From Eurosta solidaginis (Eukaryota > Arthropoda > Insecta > Diptera > Tephritidae), in the NCBI RefSeq assembly GCF_040869045.1, contig NW_027136973.1, positions 248,001 to 312,000 of the forward strand: DNA of 64,000 nt, given 5' to 3'. Position numbers and translations under genes: made by a program. Positions 12,001 to 25,280 of this stretch are shown here, piece by piece. The notes beneath the pieces are model-generated. The model saw nothing but the letters and a program-made list of their open reading frames with translations. It searched no databases and was not told the origin of the DNA. How positions within the stretch are numbered: the first letter of the stretch is position 1; each line of letters begins with the position of its first letter.

Positions 12001-13850
12001 CTCAAAATACGTAAGTCGTTTTGTTCACCAAATTTTAGTAGATAACTCATCAGTTGTTTGCATCAGAGCGACAATTTTTGAGATAGTTATTAAAACTTTT
12101 TAAAGGTTGTCAAACGTTGTTTCTCGTTGTATATCCTTTAATTCTAGAGTTAAATTGATAAATAACGTGTACGAATTTGTTTAACGCATTTGTTTTGGTT
12201 ACTCGACGTCTCCGTTCTCGTGTAGCCTACATATTGCGTTTTTTTTTAATTTGCTTACCGGGCTAAAGGTTAGCATGCTTAAAATACGTAAGTCGTTTTG
12301 TTCAACAAATTTGAGTAGATAACTCAGCAGTTGTTTCCATCAGACCGACAATTTTTGAGATAGTTATTAAAACTGTTTAAAGGTTGTCAAACGTTGTTTC
12401 TCGTTGTATATCCTTTAATTCTAGAGTTAAATTGATAAATAACGTGTACGAATTTGATTAACGAATTTGTTTTGGTTACTCGACGTCTCCGTTCTCGTGT
12501 AGCCTACATATTGCGTTTTTTTTTTAATTTGCTTACCGGGCTAAAGGTTAGCATGCTTAAAATACGTAAGTCGTTTTGTTCAACAAATTTAAGTAGATAA
12601 CTCATCAGTTGTTTGCATCAGAGCGACAATTTTTGAGATAGTTATTAAAACTATTTAAAGGTTGTCAAACGATGTTTCTCGTTGTATATCCTTTAATTCT
12701 AGAGTTAAATTGATAAATAACGTGTACGAATTTGTTTAACGCATTTGTTTTGGTTACTCGACGTCTCCGTTCTCGTGTAGCCTACATATTGCGTTTTTTT
12801 TTTTAATTTGCTTACCGGGCTAAAGGTTAGCATGCTTAAAATACGTAAGTTGTTTTGTTCAACAAATTTGAGCAGATAACTTAGCAGTTGTTTGCATCAG
12901 AGCGACAATTTTTGAGATAGTTATTAAAACTGTTTAAAGGTTGTCAAACGTTGTATCTCGTTGTATATCCTTTAATTCTAGAGTTAAATTTATAAATAAC
13001 GTGTACGAATTTGTTTAACGCATTTGTTTTGGTCACTCGACGTCTCCGTTCTCGTGTAGCCTACATATTGAGTTTTTTTTTAATTTGCTTACCGGGCTAA
13101 AGGTTAGCATGCTTAAAATACGTAAGTCGTTTTGTTCAACAAATTTGAGTAGATAACTCAGCAGTTGTTTCCATCAGAGCGACAATTTTTGAGATAGTTA
13201 TTAAAACTGTTTAAAGGTTGTCAAACGTTGTTTCTCGTTGTATATCCTTTAATTCTAGAGTTAAATTGATAAATACCGTGTACGAATTTGTTTAACGCAT
13301 TTGTTTTGGTTATTCGACGTCTCCGTTCTCGTGGAGCCTACATATTGCGTTTTTTTTTTTTAATTTGCTTACCGGGCTAAAGGTTAGCATGCTTAAAATA
13401 CGTAAGTCGTTTTGTTCAACAAATTTGGGTAGATAACTCAGCAGTTGTTTCCATCAGAGCGACAATTTTTCAGATAGTTATTAAAACTGTTTAAAGGTTG
13501 TCAAACGTTGTTTCTCGTTGTATATCCTTTAATTCTAGAGTTAAAATGATAAATAACGTGTACGAATTTGTTTAACGCATTTGTTTTGGTTACTCGACGT
13601 CTCCGTTCTCGTGTAGCCTACATATTGCGTTCTTTTTTAATTTGCTTACCGGGCTAAAGGTTAGCATGCTTAAAATACGTAAGTCGTTTTGTTCAACAAA
13701 TTTAAGTAGATAACTCCTCAGTTGTTTGCATCAGAGCGACAATTTTTGAGGTAGTTATTAAAACTGTTTAAAGGTTGTCAAACGTTGTTTCTCGTTGTAT
13801 ATCCTTTAATTCTAGAGTTAAATTGATAAATAACGTGTACGAATTTGTTT
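6100..13850. repeat. Higher-order repeat: two blocks offset by 15 monomers (~4.17 kb)
   Basis: Many rare variants recur about 4171 bp apart: tagcatac at 6105/10276, aaacgatgttt near 6550/10720, tatatcatttaa near 6848/11019, aacgttctttctcg near 7109/11279, gtgtacggatttg near 7439/11609, gttttcgtta at 7741/11913, gctcaaaatacg near 7827/12000, cagaccgac near 8169/12343 and ctcctcag near 9542/13713. Copy 1 covers about 6.1-9.7 kb and copy 2 about 10.27-13.85 kb. Beyond 9.7/13.87 kb the match stops (gtggagcc versus gtgtagcc). Few differences separate the copies, so the duplication is recent. Confidence 0.85.
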
Positions 13851-15039
13851 AACGCATTTGTTTTGGTTACTCGACGTCTCCGTTCTCGTGTAGCCTACAT
13901 ATTGCGTTTTTTTTTTAATTTGCTTACCGGGCTAAAGGTTAGCATGCTTAAAATACGTAAGTCGTTTTGTTCAACAAATTTGAGTAGATAACTCAGCAGT
14001 TGTTTCCATCAGAGCGACAATTTTTTAGATAGTTATTAAAACTGTTTAAAGGTTGTCAAACGTTGTTTCTCGTTGTATATCCTTTAATTCTAGAGTTAAA
14101 ATGATAAATAACGTGTACGAATTTGTTTAACGCATTTGTTTTGGTTACTCGACGTCTCCGTTCTCGTGTAGCCTACATATTGCGTTCTTTTTTAATTTGC
14201 TTACCGGGCTAAAGGTTAGCATGCTTAAAATACGTAAGTCGTTTTGTTCAACAAATTTAAGTAGATAACTCATCAGTTGTTTGCATCAGAGCGACAATTT
14301 TTGAGATAGTTATTAAAACTGTTTAAAGGTTGTCAAACGTTGTTTCTCGTTGTATATCCTTTAATTCTAGAGTTAAATTGATAAATAACGTGTACGAATT
14401 TGTTTAACGCATTTGTTTTGGTTACTCGACGTCTCCGTTCTCGTGTAGCCTACATATTGCGTTTTTTTTTTAATTTGCTTACCGGGCTAAAGGTTAGCAT
14501 GCTTAAAATACGTAAGTCGTTTTGTTCAACAAATTTGAGTAGATAACTCAGCAGTTGTTTCCATCAGAGCGACAATTTTTGAGATAGTTATTAAAACTAT
14601 TTAAAGGTTGTCAAACGATGTTTCTCGTTGTATATCCTTTAATTCTAGAGTTAAATTGATAAATAACGTGTACGAATTTGTTTAACGCATTTGTTTTGGT
14701 TACTCGACGTCTCCGTTCTCGTGTAGCCTACATATTGCGTTTTTTTATTTTAATTTGCTTACCGGGCTAAAGGTTAGCATGCTTAAAATACGTAAGTCGT
14801 TTTGTTCAACAAATTTGAGTAGATAACTCAGCAGTTGTTTGCATCAGAGCTACAATTTTTGAGATAGTTATTAAAACTTTTTAAAGGTTGTCAAACGTTG
14901 TTTCTCGTTGTATATCCTTTAATTCTAGAGTTAAATTGATAAATAACGTGTACGAATTTGTTTAACGCATTTGTTTTGGTTACTCGACGTCTCCGTTCTC
15001 GTGTAGCCTACATATTGCGTTTTTTTTTTTTAATTTGCT

Positions 15040-16640
15040 TACCGGGCTAAAGGTTAGCATGCTTAAAATACGTAAGGAGTTTTGTTCAACAAATTTAAGT
15101 AGATAACTCATCAGTTGTTTGCATCAGAGCGACAATTTTTGAGATAGTTATTAAAACTCTTTAAAGGTTGTCAAACGTTGTTTCTCGTTGTATATCCTAT
15201 AATTCTAGAGTTAAATTGATAAATAACGTGTACGAAATTGTTTAACGCATTTGTTTTGGTTACTCGACGTCTCCGTTCTCATGTAGCATACATATTGCGT
15301 TTTTTTTTAATTTGCTTACCGGGCTAAAGGTTAGCATGCTTAAAATACGTAAGGAGTTTTGTTCAACAAATTTAAGTAGATAACTCATCAGTTGTTTGCA
15401 TCAGAGCGACAATTTTTGAGATAGTTATTAAAACTCTTTAAAGGTTGTCAAACGTTGTTTCTCGTTGTATATCCTATAATTCTAGAGTTAAATTGATAAA
15501 TATTGTGTACGAATTTGTTTAACGCATTTGTTTTGGTTACTCGACGTCTCCGTTCTCGTGTAGCCTACATATTGCGTTTTTTTTTTAATTTGCTTACCGG
15601 GCTAAAGGTTAGCATGTTTAAAATACGTAAGTCGTTTTGTTCAACAAATTTGAGTAGATAACTCAGCAGTTGTTTGCATCAGAGCGACAATTTTTGAGAT
15701 AGTTATTAAAACTTTTTAAAGGTTGTCAAACGTTGTTTCTCGTTGTATATCCTTTAATTCTAGAGTTAAATTGATAAATACCGTGTACGAATTTGTTTTG
15801 GTTACTCGACGTCTCCGTTCTCATGTAGCATACATATTGCGTTTTTTTTTAATTTGCTTACCGGGCTAAAGGTTAGCATGCTTAAAATACGTAAGGAGTT
15901 TTGTTCAACAAATTTAAGTAGATAACTCATCAGTTGTTTGCATCAGAGCGACAATTTTTGAGATAGTTATTAAAACTCTTTAAAGGTTGTCAAACGTTGT
16001 TTCTCGTTGTATATCCTATAATTCTAGAGTTAAATTGATAAATAACGTGTACGAATTTGTTTAACGCATTTGTTTTGGTTACTCGACGTCTCCGTTCTCG
16101 TGTAGCCTACATATTGCGTTTTTTTTTTAATTTGCTTACCGGGCTAAAGGTTAGCATGCTTAAAATACGTAAGTCGTTTTGTTCAACAAATTTGAGTAGA
16201 TAACTCAGCAGTTGTTTGCATCAGAGCGACAATTTTTGAGATAGTTATTAAAACTTTTTAAAGGTTGTCAAACGTTGTTTCTCGTTGTATATCCTTTAAT
16301 TCTAGAGTTAAATTGATAAATACCGTGTACGAATTTGTTTAACGCATTTGTTTTGGTTACTCGACGTCTCCGTTCTCATGTAGCATACATATTGCGTTTT
16401 TTTTTAATTTGCTTACCGGGCTAAAGGTTAGCATGCTTAAAATACGTAAGGAGTTTTGTTCAACAAATTTAAGTAGATAACTCATCAGTTGTTTGCATCA
16501 GAGCGACAATTTTTGAGATAGTTATTAAAACTCTTTAAAGGTTGTCAAACGTTGTTTCTCGTTGTATATCCTATAATTCTAGAGTTAAATTGATAAATAA
16601 CGTGTACGAATTTGTTTAACGCATTTGTTTTGGTTACTCG
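15040..16640. repeat. Dimeric higher-order repeat burst
   Basis: A variant monomer with cgtaaggagttttg and cctataattctag occurs near 15073, 15349, 15891 and 16447. From 15349 on it alternates with a different monomer that carries aaataccgtg (about 15778 and 16320). The copies at 15288, 15820 and 16374 also share ctcatgtagcatac. This two-monomer unit is found nowhere else in the window. One of its monomers carries a 13-bp deletion near 15800. Confidence 0.8.
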
Positions 16641-17499
16641 ACGTCTCCGTTCTCGTGTAGCCTACATATTGCGTTTTTTTTTTAATTTGCTTACCGGGCT
16701 AAAGGTTAGCATGCTTAAAATACGTAAGTCGTTTTGTTCAACAAATTTGAGTAGATAACTCAGCAGTTGTTTGCATCAGAGCGACAATTTTTGAGATAGT
16801 TATTAAAACTGTTTAAAGGTTGTCAAACGTTGTTTCTCGTTGTATATCCTTTAATTCTAGAGTTAAATTGATAAATAACGTGTACGAATTTGTTTAACGC
16901 ATTTGTTTTGGTTATTCGACGTCTCCGTTCTCGTGTAGCCTACATATTGCGTTTTTTTTTTAATTTGCTTACCGGGCTAAAGGTTAGCATGCTTAAAATA
17001 CGTAAGTCGTTTTGTTCAACAAATTTGAGTAGATAACTCATCAGTTGTTTGCATCAGAGCGACAATTTTTGAGATAGTTATTAAAACTATTTAAAGGTTG
17101 TCAAACGTTGTTTCTCGTTGTATATCCTTTAATTCTAGAGTTAAATTGATATATAACGTGTACGAATTTGTTTAACGCATTTGTTTTGGTTACTCGACGT
17201 CTCCGTTCTCGTGTAGCCTACATATTGCGTTTTTTTTTTAATTTGCTTACCGGGCTAAAGGTTAGCATGTTTAAAATACGTAAGACGTTTTGTTCAACAA
17301 ATTTAAGTAGATAACTCATCAGTTGTTTGCATCAGAGCGACAATTTTTGAGATAGTTATTAAAACTGTTTAAAGGTTGTCAAACGTTGTTTCTCGTTGTA
17401 TATCCTTTAATTCTAGAGTTAAATTGATAAATAACGTGTACGAATTTGTTTAACGCATTTGTTTTGGTTACTCGACGTCTCCGTTCTCGTGTAGCCTAC

Positions 17500-20200
17500 A
17501 TATTGCGTTCTTTTTTAAATTTGCTTACCGGGCTAAAGGTTAGCATGCTTAAAATACGTAAGTCGTTTTGTTCAACAAATTTGAGTAGATAACTCAGCAG
17601 TTGTTTCCATCAGAGCGACAATTTTTGAGATAGTTATTAAAACTGTTTAAAGATTGTCAAACGTTGTTTCTCGTTGTATATCCTTTAATTCTAGAGTTAA
17701 ATTGATAAATAAGGTGTACGAATTTGTTTAACGCATTTGTTTTGGTTACTCGACGTCTCCGTTCTCGTGTAGCCTACATATTGCGTTTTTTTTTAATTTG
17801 CTTACCGGGCTAAAGGTTAGCATGATTAAAATACGTAAGTCGTTTTGTTCAACAAATTTAAGTAGATAACTCATCAGTTGTTTGCATCAGAGCGACAATT
17901 TTTGAGATAGTTATTAAAACTGTTTAAATGTTGTCAAACGTTGTTTCTCGTTGTATATCATTTAATTCTAGAGTTAAATTGATAAATAACGTGTACGAAT
18001 TTGTTTAACCCATTTGTTTTGGTTACTCGACGGCTCCGTTCTCGTGTAGCCTATATATTGCGTTTTTTTTTAATTTGCTTACCGGGCTAAAGGTTAGCAT
18101 GCTTAAAATACGTAAGTCGTTTTGTTCAACAAATTTGAGTAGATAACTCAGCAGTTGTTTGCATCAGAGCGACAATTTTTGAGATAGTTATTAAAACTGT
18201 TTAAAGGTTGTCAAACGTTGTTCTCGTTGTATATCCTTTAATTCTAGAGTTAAATTGATAAATAACGTGTAAGAATTTGTTTAACGCATTTGTTTTGGTT
18301 ACTCGACGTCTCCGTTCTCGTGTAGCCTACATATTGCGTTTTTTTTTTAATTTGCTTACCGGGCTAAAGGTTAGCATGCTTAAAATACGTAAGTCGTTTT
18401 GTTCAACAAATTTGAGAAGATAACTCAGCAGTTGTTTGCATCAGAGCGACAATTTTTGAGATAGTTATTAAAACTGTTTAAAGGTTGTCAAACGTTGTTT
18501 CTCGTTGTTTATCCTTTAATTCTAGAGTTAAATTGATAAATTACGTGTACGAATTTGTTTAACGCATTTGTTTTGGTTACTCGACGTCTCCGTTCTCGTC
18601 TAGCCTACATATTGCGTTTTTTTTTTAAATTTGCTTACCGGGCTAAAGGTTAGCATGCTTAAAATACGTAAGTCGTTTTGTTCAACAAATTTAAGTAGAT
18701 AACTCATCAGTTGTTTGCATCAGAGCGACAATTTTTGAGATAGTTATTAAAACTGTTTAAAGGTTGTCAAACGTTGTTTCTCGTTGTATATCCCTTAATT
18801 CTAGAGTTAAATTGATAAATAACGTGTACGAATTTGTTTAACGCATTTGTTTTGGTTACTCGACGTCTCCGTTCTCGTGTATCCTACATATTGCGTTTTT
18901 TTTTTAATTTGCTTACCGGGCTAAAGGTTAGCATGCTTAAAATACGTAAGTCGTTTTGTTCAACAAATTTAAGTAGATAACTCATCAGTTGTTTGAATCA
19001 GAGCGACAATTTTTGAGATAGTTATTAAAACTGTTTAAAGGTTGTCAAACGTTGTTTCTCGTTGTATATCCTTTAATTCTAGAGTTAAATTGATAAATAA
19101 CGTGTACGAATTTGTTTAACGCATTTGTTTTGGTTATTCGACGTCTCCGTTCCCGTGTAGCCTACATATTGCGTTTTTTTTTTAATGTGCTTACCGGGCT
19201 AAAGGTTAGCATGCTTAAAATACGTAAGTCGTTTTGTTCAACAAATTTGAGTAGATAACTCATCAGTTGTTTGCATCAGAGCGACAATTTTTGAGATAGT
19301 TATTAAAACTGTTTAAAGGTTGTCAAACGTTGTTTCTCGTTGTATATCCTTTAATTCTAGAGTTAAATTGATAAATAACGTGTACGAATTTGTTTAACGC
19401 ATTTGTTTTGGTTACTCGACGTCTCCGTTCTCGTGTAGCCTACATATTGCGTTCTTTTTTAAATTTGCTTACCGGGCTAAAGGTTAGCATGCTTAAAATA
19501 CGTAAGTCGTTTTGTTCAACAAATTTGAGTAGATAACTCAGCAGTTGTTTCCATCAGAGCGACAATTTTTGAGATAGTTATTAAAACTGTTTAAAGATTG
19601 TCAAACGTTGTTTCTCGTTGTATATCCTTTAATTCTAGAGTTAAATTGATAAATAACGTGTACGAATTTGTTTAACGCATTTGTTTTGGTTACTCGACGT
19701 CTCCGTTCTCGTGTAGCCTACATATTGCGTTTTTTTTTAATTTGCTTACCGGGCTAAAGGTTAGCATGCTTAAAATACGTAAGTCGTTTTGTTCAACAAA
19801 TTTAAGTAGATAACTCATCAGTTGTTTGCATCAGAGCGACAATTTTTGAGATAGTTATTAAAACTGTTTAAAGGTTGTCAAACGTTGTTTCTCGTTGTAT
19901 ATCCTTTAATTCTAGAGTTAAATTGATAAATAACGTGTACGAATTTGTTTAACGCATTTGTTTTGGTTACTCGACGTCTCCGTTCTCGTGTAGCCTACAT
20001 ATTGCGTTCTTTTTTAAATTTGCTTACCGGGCTAAAGGTTAGCATGCTTAAAATACGTAAGTCGTTTTGTTCAACAAATTTGAGTAGATAACTCAGCAGT
20101 TGTTTCCATCAGAGCGACAATTTTTGAGATAGTTATTAAAAATGTTTAAAGATTGTCAAACGTTGTTTCTCGTTGTATATCCTTTAATTCTAGAGTTAAA
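17500..20200. repeat. Recurring variant monomer at 7- and 2-monomer spacing
   Basis: The linked variants gcgttcttttttaaattt and tttaaagattgtc occur together near 17507-17655, 19451-19598 and 20005-20155. Spacings are about 1944 bp (7 monomers) and 554 bp (2 monomers). The same monomer has been copied, but the intervening monomers are only partly collinear. Confidence 0.65.
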
Positions 20201-20826
20201 TTGATAAATAACGTGTACGAATTTGTTTAACCGATTTGTTTTGGTTACTCGACGGCTACGTTCTCGTGTAGCCTACATATTGCGTTTTTTTTTTTAATTT
20301 GCTTACCGGGCTAAAGGTTAGCATGCTTAAAATACGTAAGTCGTTTTGTTCAACAAATTTGAGTAGATAACTCAGCAGTTGTTTGCATCAGAGCGACAAT
20401 TTTTGAGATAGTTATTAAAACTGTTTAAAGGTTGTCAAACGTTGTTTCTCGTTGTATAACCTTTAATTCTAGAGTTAAATTGATAAATAACGTGTACGAA
20501 TTTGTTTAACGCATTTGTTTTGGTTACTCGACGTCTCCGTTCTCGTGTAGCCTACATATTGCGTTTTTTTTTTAATTTGCTTACCGGGCTAAAGGTTAGC
20601 ATGCTTAAAATACGTAAATCGTTTTGTTCAACAAATTTAAGTAGATAACTCATCAGTTGTTTGCATCAGAGCGACAATTTTTGAGATAGTTATTAAAACT
20701 GTTTAAAGGTTGTCAAACGTTGTTTCTCGTTGTATATCCTTTAATTCTAGAGTTAAATTGATAAATAATGTGTAAGAATTTGTTTAACGCATTTGTTTTG
20801 GTTACTCGACGTCTCCGTTCTCGTGT

Positions 20827-23800
20827 AGCTTACATATTGCGTTTTTTTTTTTAATTTGCTTACCGGGCTAAAGGTTAGCATGTTTAAAATACGTAAGTCG
20901 TTTTGTTCAACAAATTTGAGTAGATAACTCAGCAGTTGTTTGCATCAGAGCGACAATTTTAGAGATAGTTATTAAAACTGTTTAAAGGTTGTCAAACGTT
21001 GTTTCTCGTTGTATATCCTTTAATTCTAGAGTTAAATTGATAAATAACGTGTACGAATTTGTTTAACGCATTTGTTTTGGTTACTCGACGTCTTCGTTCT
21101 CGTGTAGCCTACATATTGCTTTTTTTTTTTAATTTGCTTACCGGGCTAAAGGTTAGCATGCTTAAAATACGTAAGTCGTTTTGTTCAACAAATTTGAGTA
21201 GATAACTCAGCAGTTGTTTCCATCAGAGCGACAATTTTTGAGATAGTTATTAAAACTGTTTAAAGGTTGTCAAACGATGTTTCTCGTTGTATGTCCTTTA
21301 ATATTAGAGTTAAATTGATAAATAACGTGTACGAATTTGTTTAACGCATTTGTTTTGGTTACTCGACTTCTCCGTTCTCGTGTAGCCTACATATTGCGTT
21401 TTTTTTTTTAATTTGCTTACCGGGCTAAAGGTTAGCATGCTTAAAATACGTAAGTCGTTTTGTTCAACAAATTTAAGTAGATAACTCATCAGTTGTTTGC
21501 ATGAGAGCGACAATTTTTGAGATAGTTATTAAAACTGTTTAAGGGTTGTCAAACGTTTTTTCTCGTTGTATATCCTTTAATTCTAGAGTTAAATTGATAA
21601 ATAACGTGTACGAATTTGTTTAACGCATTTGTTTTGGTTACTCGACGTCTCCGTTCTCGTGTAGCCTACATATTGCGTTTTTTTTTTAATTTGCTTACTG
21701 GACTAAAGGTTAGCATGCTTAAAATACGTAAGTCGTTTTGTTCAACAAATTTAAGTAGATAACTCATCAGTTGTTTGCACCAGAGCGACAATTTTTGAGA
21801 TAGTTATTAAAACTGTTTAAACGTTGTAAAACGTTGTTTCTCGTTGTATATCCTTTAATTCTAGAGTTAAATTGATAAATAACGTGTACGAATTTGTTTA
21901 ACGCATTTGTTTTGGTTACTCGACTTCTCCGTTCTCGTGTAGCCTACATATTGCGTTTTTTTTTTTAATTTGCTTACCGGGCTAAAGGTTAGCATGCTTA
22001 AAATACGTAAGTCGTTTTGCTCAACAAATTTAAGTAGATAACTCATCAGTTGCTTGCATCAGAGCGACAATTTTTGAGATAGTTATTAAAACTGTTTAAA
22101 GGTTGTCAAACGTTTTTTCTCGTTGTATATCCTTTAATTCTAGAGTTAAATTGATAAATAACGTGTACGAATTTGTTTAACGCATTTGTTTTGGTTACTC
22201 GACTTCTCCGTTCTCGTGTAGCCTACATATTGCTTTTTTTTTTATTTTGCTTACCGGGCTAAAGGTTAGCATGCTTAAAATACGTAGGTCGTTTTGTTCA
22301 ACAAATTTGAGTAGATAACTCAGCAGTTGTTTCCATCAGAGCGACAATTTTTGAGATAGTTATTAAAACTGTTTAAAGGTTGTCAAACGATGTTTCTCGT
22401 TGTATGTCCTTTAATTCTAGAGTTAAATTGATAAATAACGTGTACGAATTTGTTTAACGCATTTGTTTTGGTTACTCGACTTCTCCGTTCTCGTGTAGCC
22501 TACATATTGCGTTTTTTTTTTTAATTTGCTTACCGGGCTAAAGGTTAGCATGCTTAAAATACGTAAGTCGTTTTGTTCAACAAATTTAAGTAGATAACTC
22601 ATCAGTTGTTTGCATCAGAGCGACAATTTTTGAGATAGTTATTAAAACTGTTTAAAGGTTGTCAAACGTTGTTTCTCGTTGTATATCCTTTAATTCTAGA
22701 GTTAAATTGATAAATTACGTGTACGAATTTGTTTAACGCATTTGTTTTGGTTACTCGACGTCTCCGTTCTCGTGTAGCCTACATATTGCGTTTTTTTTTT
22801 TAATTTGCTTACCGGGCTAAAGGTTAGCATGTTTAAAATACGTAAGTCGTTTTTTCAACAAATTTGAGTAGATAACTCAGCAGTTGTTTGCATCAGAGCG
22901 ACAATTTTTGAGACAGTTATTAAAACTGTTTAAAGGTTGTCAAACGTTGTTTCTCGTTGTATATCCTTTAATTCTAGAGTTAAATTGATAAATAACGTGT
23001 ACGAATTTGTTTAACGCATTTGTTTTGGTTACTCGACGTCTCCGTTCTCGTGTAGCTTACATATTGCGTTTTTTTTTTTAATTTGCTTACCGGGCTAAAG
23101 GTTAGCATGTTTAAAATACGTAAGTCGTTTTGTTCAACAAATTTGAGTAGATAACTCAGCAGTTGTTTGCATCAGAGCGACAATTTTAGAGATAGTTATT
23201 AAAACTGTTTAAAGGTTGTCAAACGTTGTTTCTCGTTGTATATCCTTTAATTCTAGAGTTAAATTGATAAATAACGTGTACGAATTTGTTTAACGCATTT
23301 GTTTTGGTTACTCGACGTCTTCGTTCTCGTGTAGCCTACATATTGCTTTTTTTTTTTAATTTGCTTACCGGGCTAAAGGTTAGCATGCTTAAAATACGTA
23401 AGTCGTTTTGTTCAACAAATTTGAGTAGATAACTCAGCAGTTGTTTCCATCAGAGCGACAATTTTTGAGATAGTTATTAAAACTGTTTAAAGGTTGTCAA
23501 ACGATGTTTCTCGTTGTATGTCCTTTAATATTAGAGTTAAATTGATAAATAACGTGTACGAATTTGTTTAACGCATTTGTTTTGGTTACTCGACTTCTCC
23601 GTTCTCGTGTAGCCTACATATTGCGTTTTTTTTTTTAATTTGCTTACCGGGCTAAAGGTTAGCATGCTTAAAATACGTAAGTCGTTTTGTTCAACAAATT
23701 TAAGTAGATAACTCATCAGTTGTTTGCATGAGAGCGACAATTTTTGAGATAGTTATTAAAACTGTTTAAGGGTTGTCAAACGTTTTTTCTCGTTGTATAT

Positions 23801-25280
23801 CCTTTAATTCTAGAGTTAAATTGATAAATAACGTGTACGAATTTGTTTAACGCATTTGTTTTGGTTACTCGACGTCTCCGTTCTCGTGTAGCCTACATAT
23901 TGCGTTTTTTTTTTAATTTGCTTACTGGACTAAAGGTTAGCATGCTTAAAATACGTAAGTCGTTTTGTTCAACAAATTTAAGTAGATAACTCATCAGTTG
24001 TTTGCACCAGAGCGACAATTTTTGAGATAGTTATTAAAACTGTTTAAACGTTGTAAAACGTTGTTTCTCGTTGTATATCCTTTAATTCTAGAGTTAAATT
24101 GATAAATAACGTGTACGAATTTGTTTAACGCATTTGTTTTGGTTACTCGACTTCTCCGTTCTCGTGTAGCCTACATATTGCGTTTTTTTTTTTAATTTGC
24201 TTACCGGGCTAAAGGTTAGCATGCTTAAAATACGTAAGTCGTTTTGCTCAACAAATTTAAGTAGATAACTCATCAGTTGCTTGCATCAGAGCGACAATTT
24301 TTGAGATAGTTATTAAAACTGTTTAAAGGTTGTCAAACGTTTTTTCTCGTTGTATATCCTTTAATTCTAGAGTTAAATTGATAAATAACGTGTACGAATT
24401 TGTTTAACGCATTTGTTTTGGTTACTCGACTTCTCCGTTCTCGTGTAGCCTACATATTGCTTTTTTTTTTTATTTTGCTTACCGGGCTAAAGGTTAGCAT
24501 GCTTAAAATACGTAGGTCGTTTTGTTCAACAAATTTGAGTAGATAACTCAGCAGTTGTTTCCATCAGAGCGACAATTTTTGAGATAGTTATTAAAACTGT
24601 TTAAAGGTTGTCAAACGATGTTTCTCGTTGTATGTCCTTTAATTCTAGAGTTAAATTGATAAATAACGTGTACGAATTTGTTTAACGCATTTGTTTTGGT
24701 TACTCGACTTCTCCGTTCTCGTGTAGCCTACATATTGCGTTTTTTTTTTTTTAATTTGCTTACCGGGCTAAAGGTTAGCATGCTTAAAATACGTAAGTCG
24801 TTTTGTTCAACAAATTTAAGTAGATAACTCATCAGTTGTTTGCATCAGAGCGACAATTTTTGAGATAGTTATTAAAACTGTTTAAAGGTTGTCAAACGTT
24901 GTTTCTCGTTGTATATCCTTTAATTCTAGAGTTAAATTGATAAATTACGTGTACGAATTTGTTTAACGCATTTGTTTTGGTTACTCGACGTCTCCGTTCT
25001 CGTGTAGCCTACATATTGCGTTTTTTTTTTTAATTTGTTTACCGGGCTAAAGGTTAGCATGTTTAAAATACGTAAGTCGTTTTTTCAACAAATTTGAGTA
25101 GATAACTCAGCAGTTGTTTGCATCAGAGCGACAATTTTTGAGACAGTTATTAAAACTGTTTAAAGGTTGTCAAACGTTGTTTCTCGTTGTATATCCTTTA
25201 ATTCTAGAGTTAAATTGATAAATAACGTGTACGAATTTGTTTAACGCATTTGTTTTGGTTACTCGACGTCTCCGTTCTCG
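20827..25280. repeat. Higher-order repeat: tandem 8-monomer blocks (~2228 bp)
   Basis: Two adjacent blocks, about 20827-23054 and 23055-25282, share a long series of rare variants in order at about 2228-bp spacing: agcttacatattg, attttagagatag, gacgtcttcg, cctttaatattag, tgcatgagagcg, cttactggactaaagg, tgcaccagagcg, ttttgctcaac, tacgtaggtcg, cgttttttcaac and gagacagtt. Very few differences separate them by eye, so this is one of the youngest duplications in the array. Confidence 0.9.
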
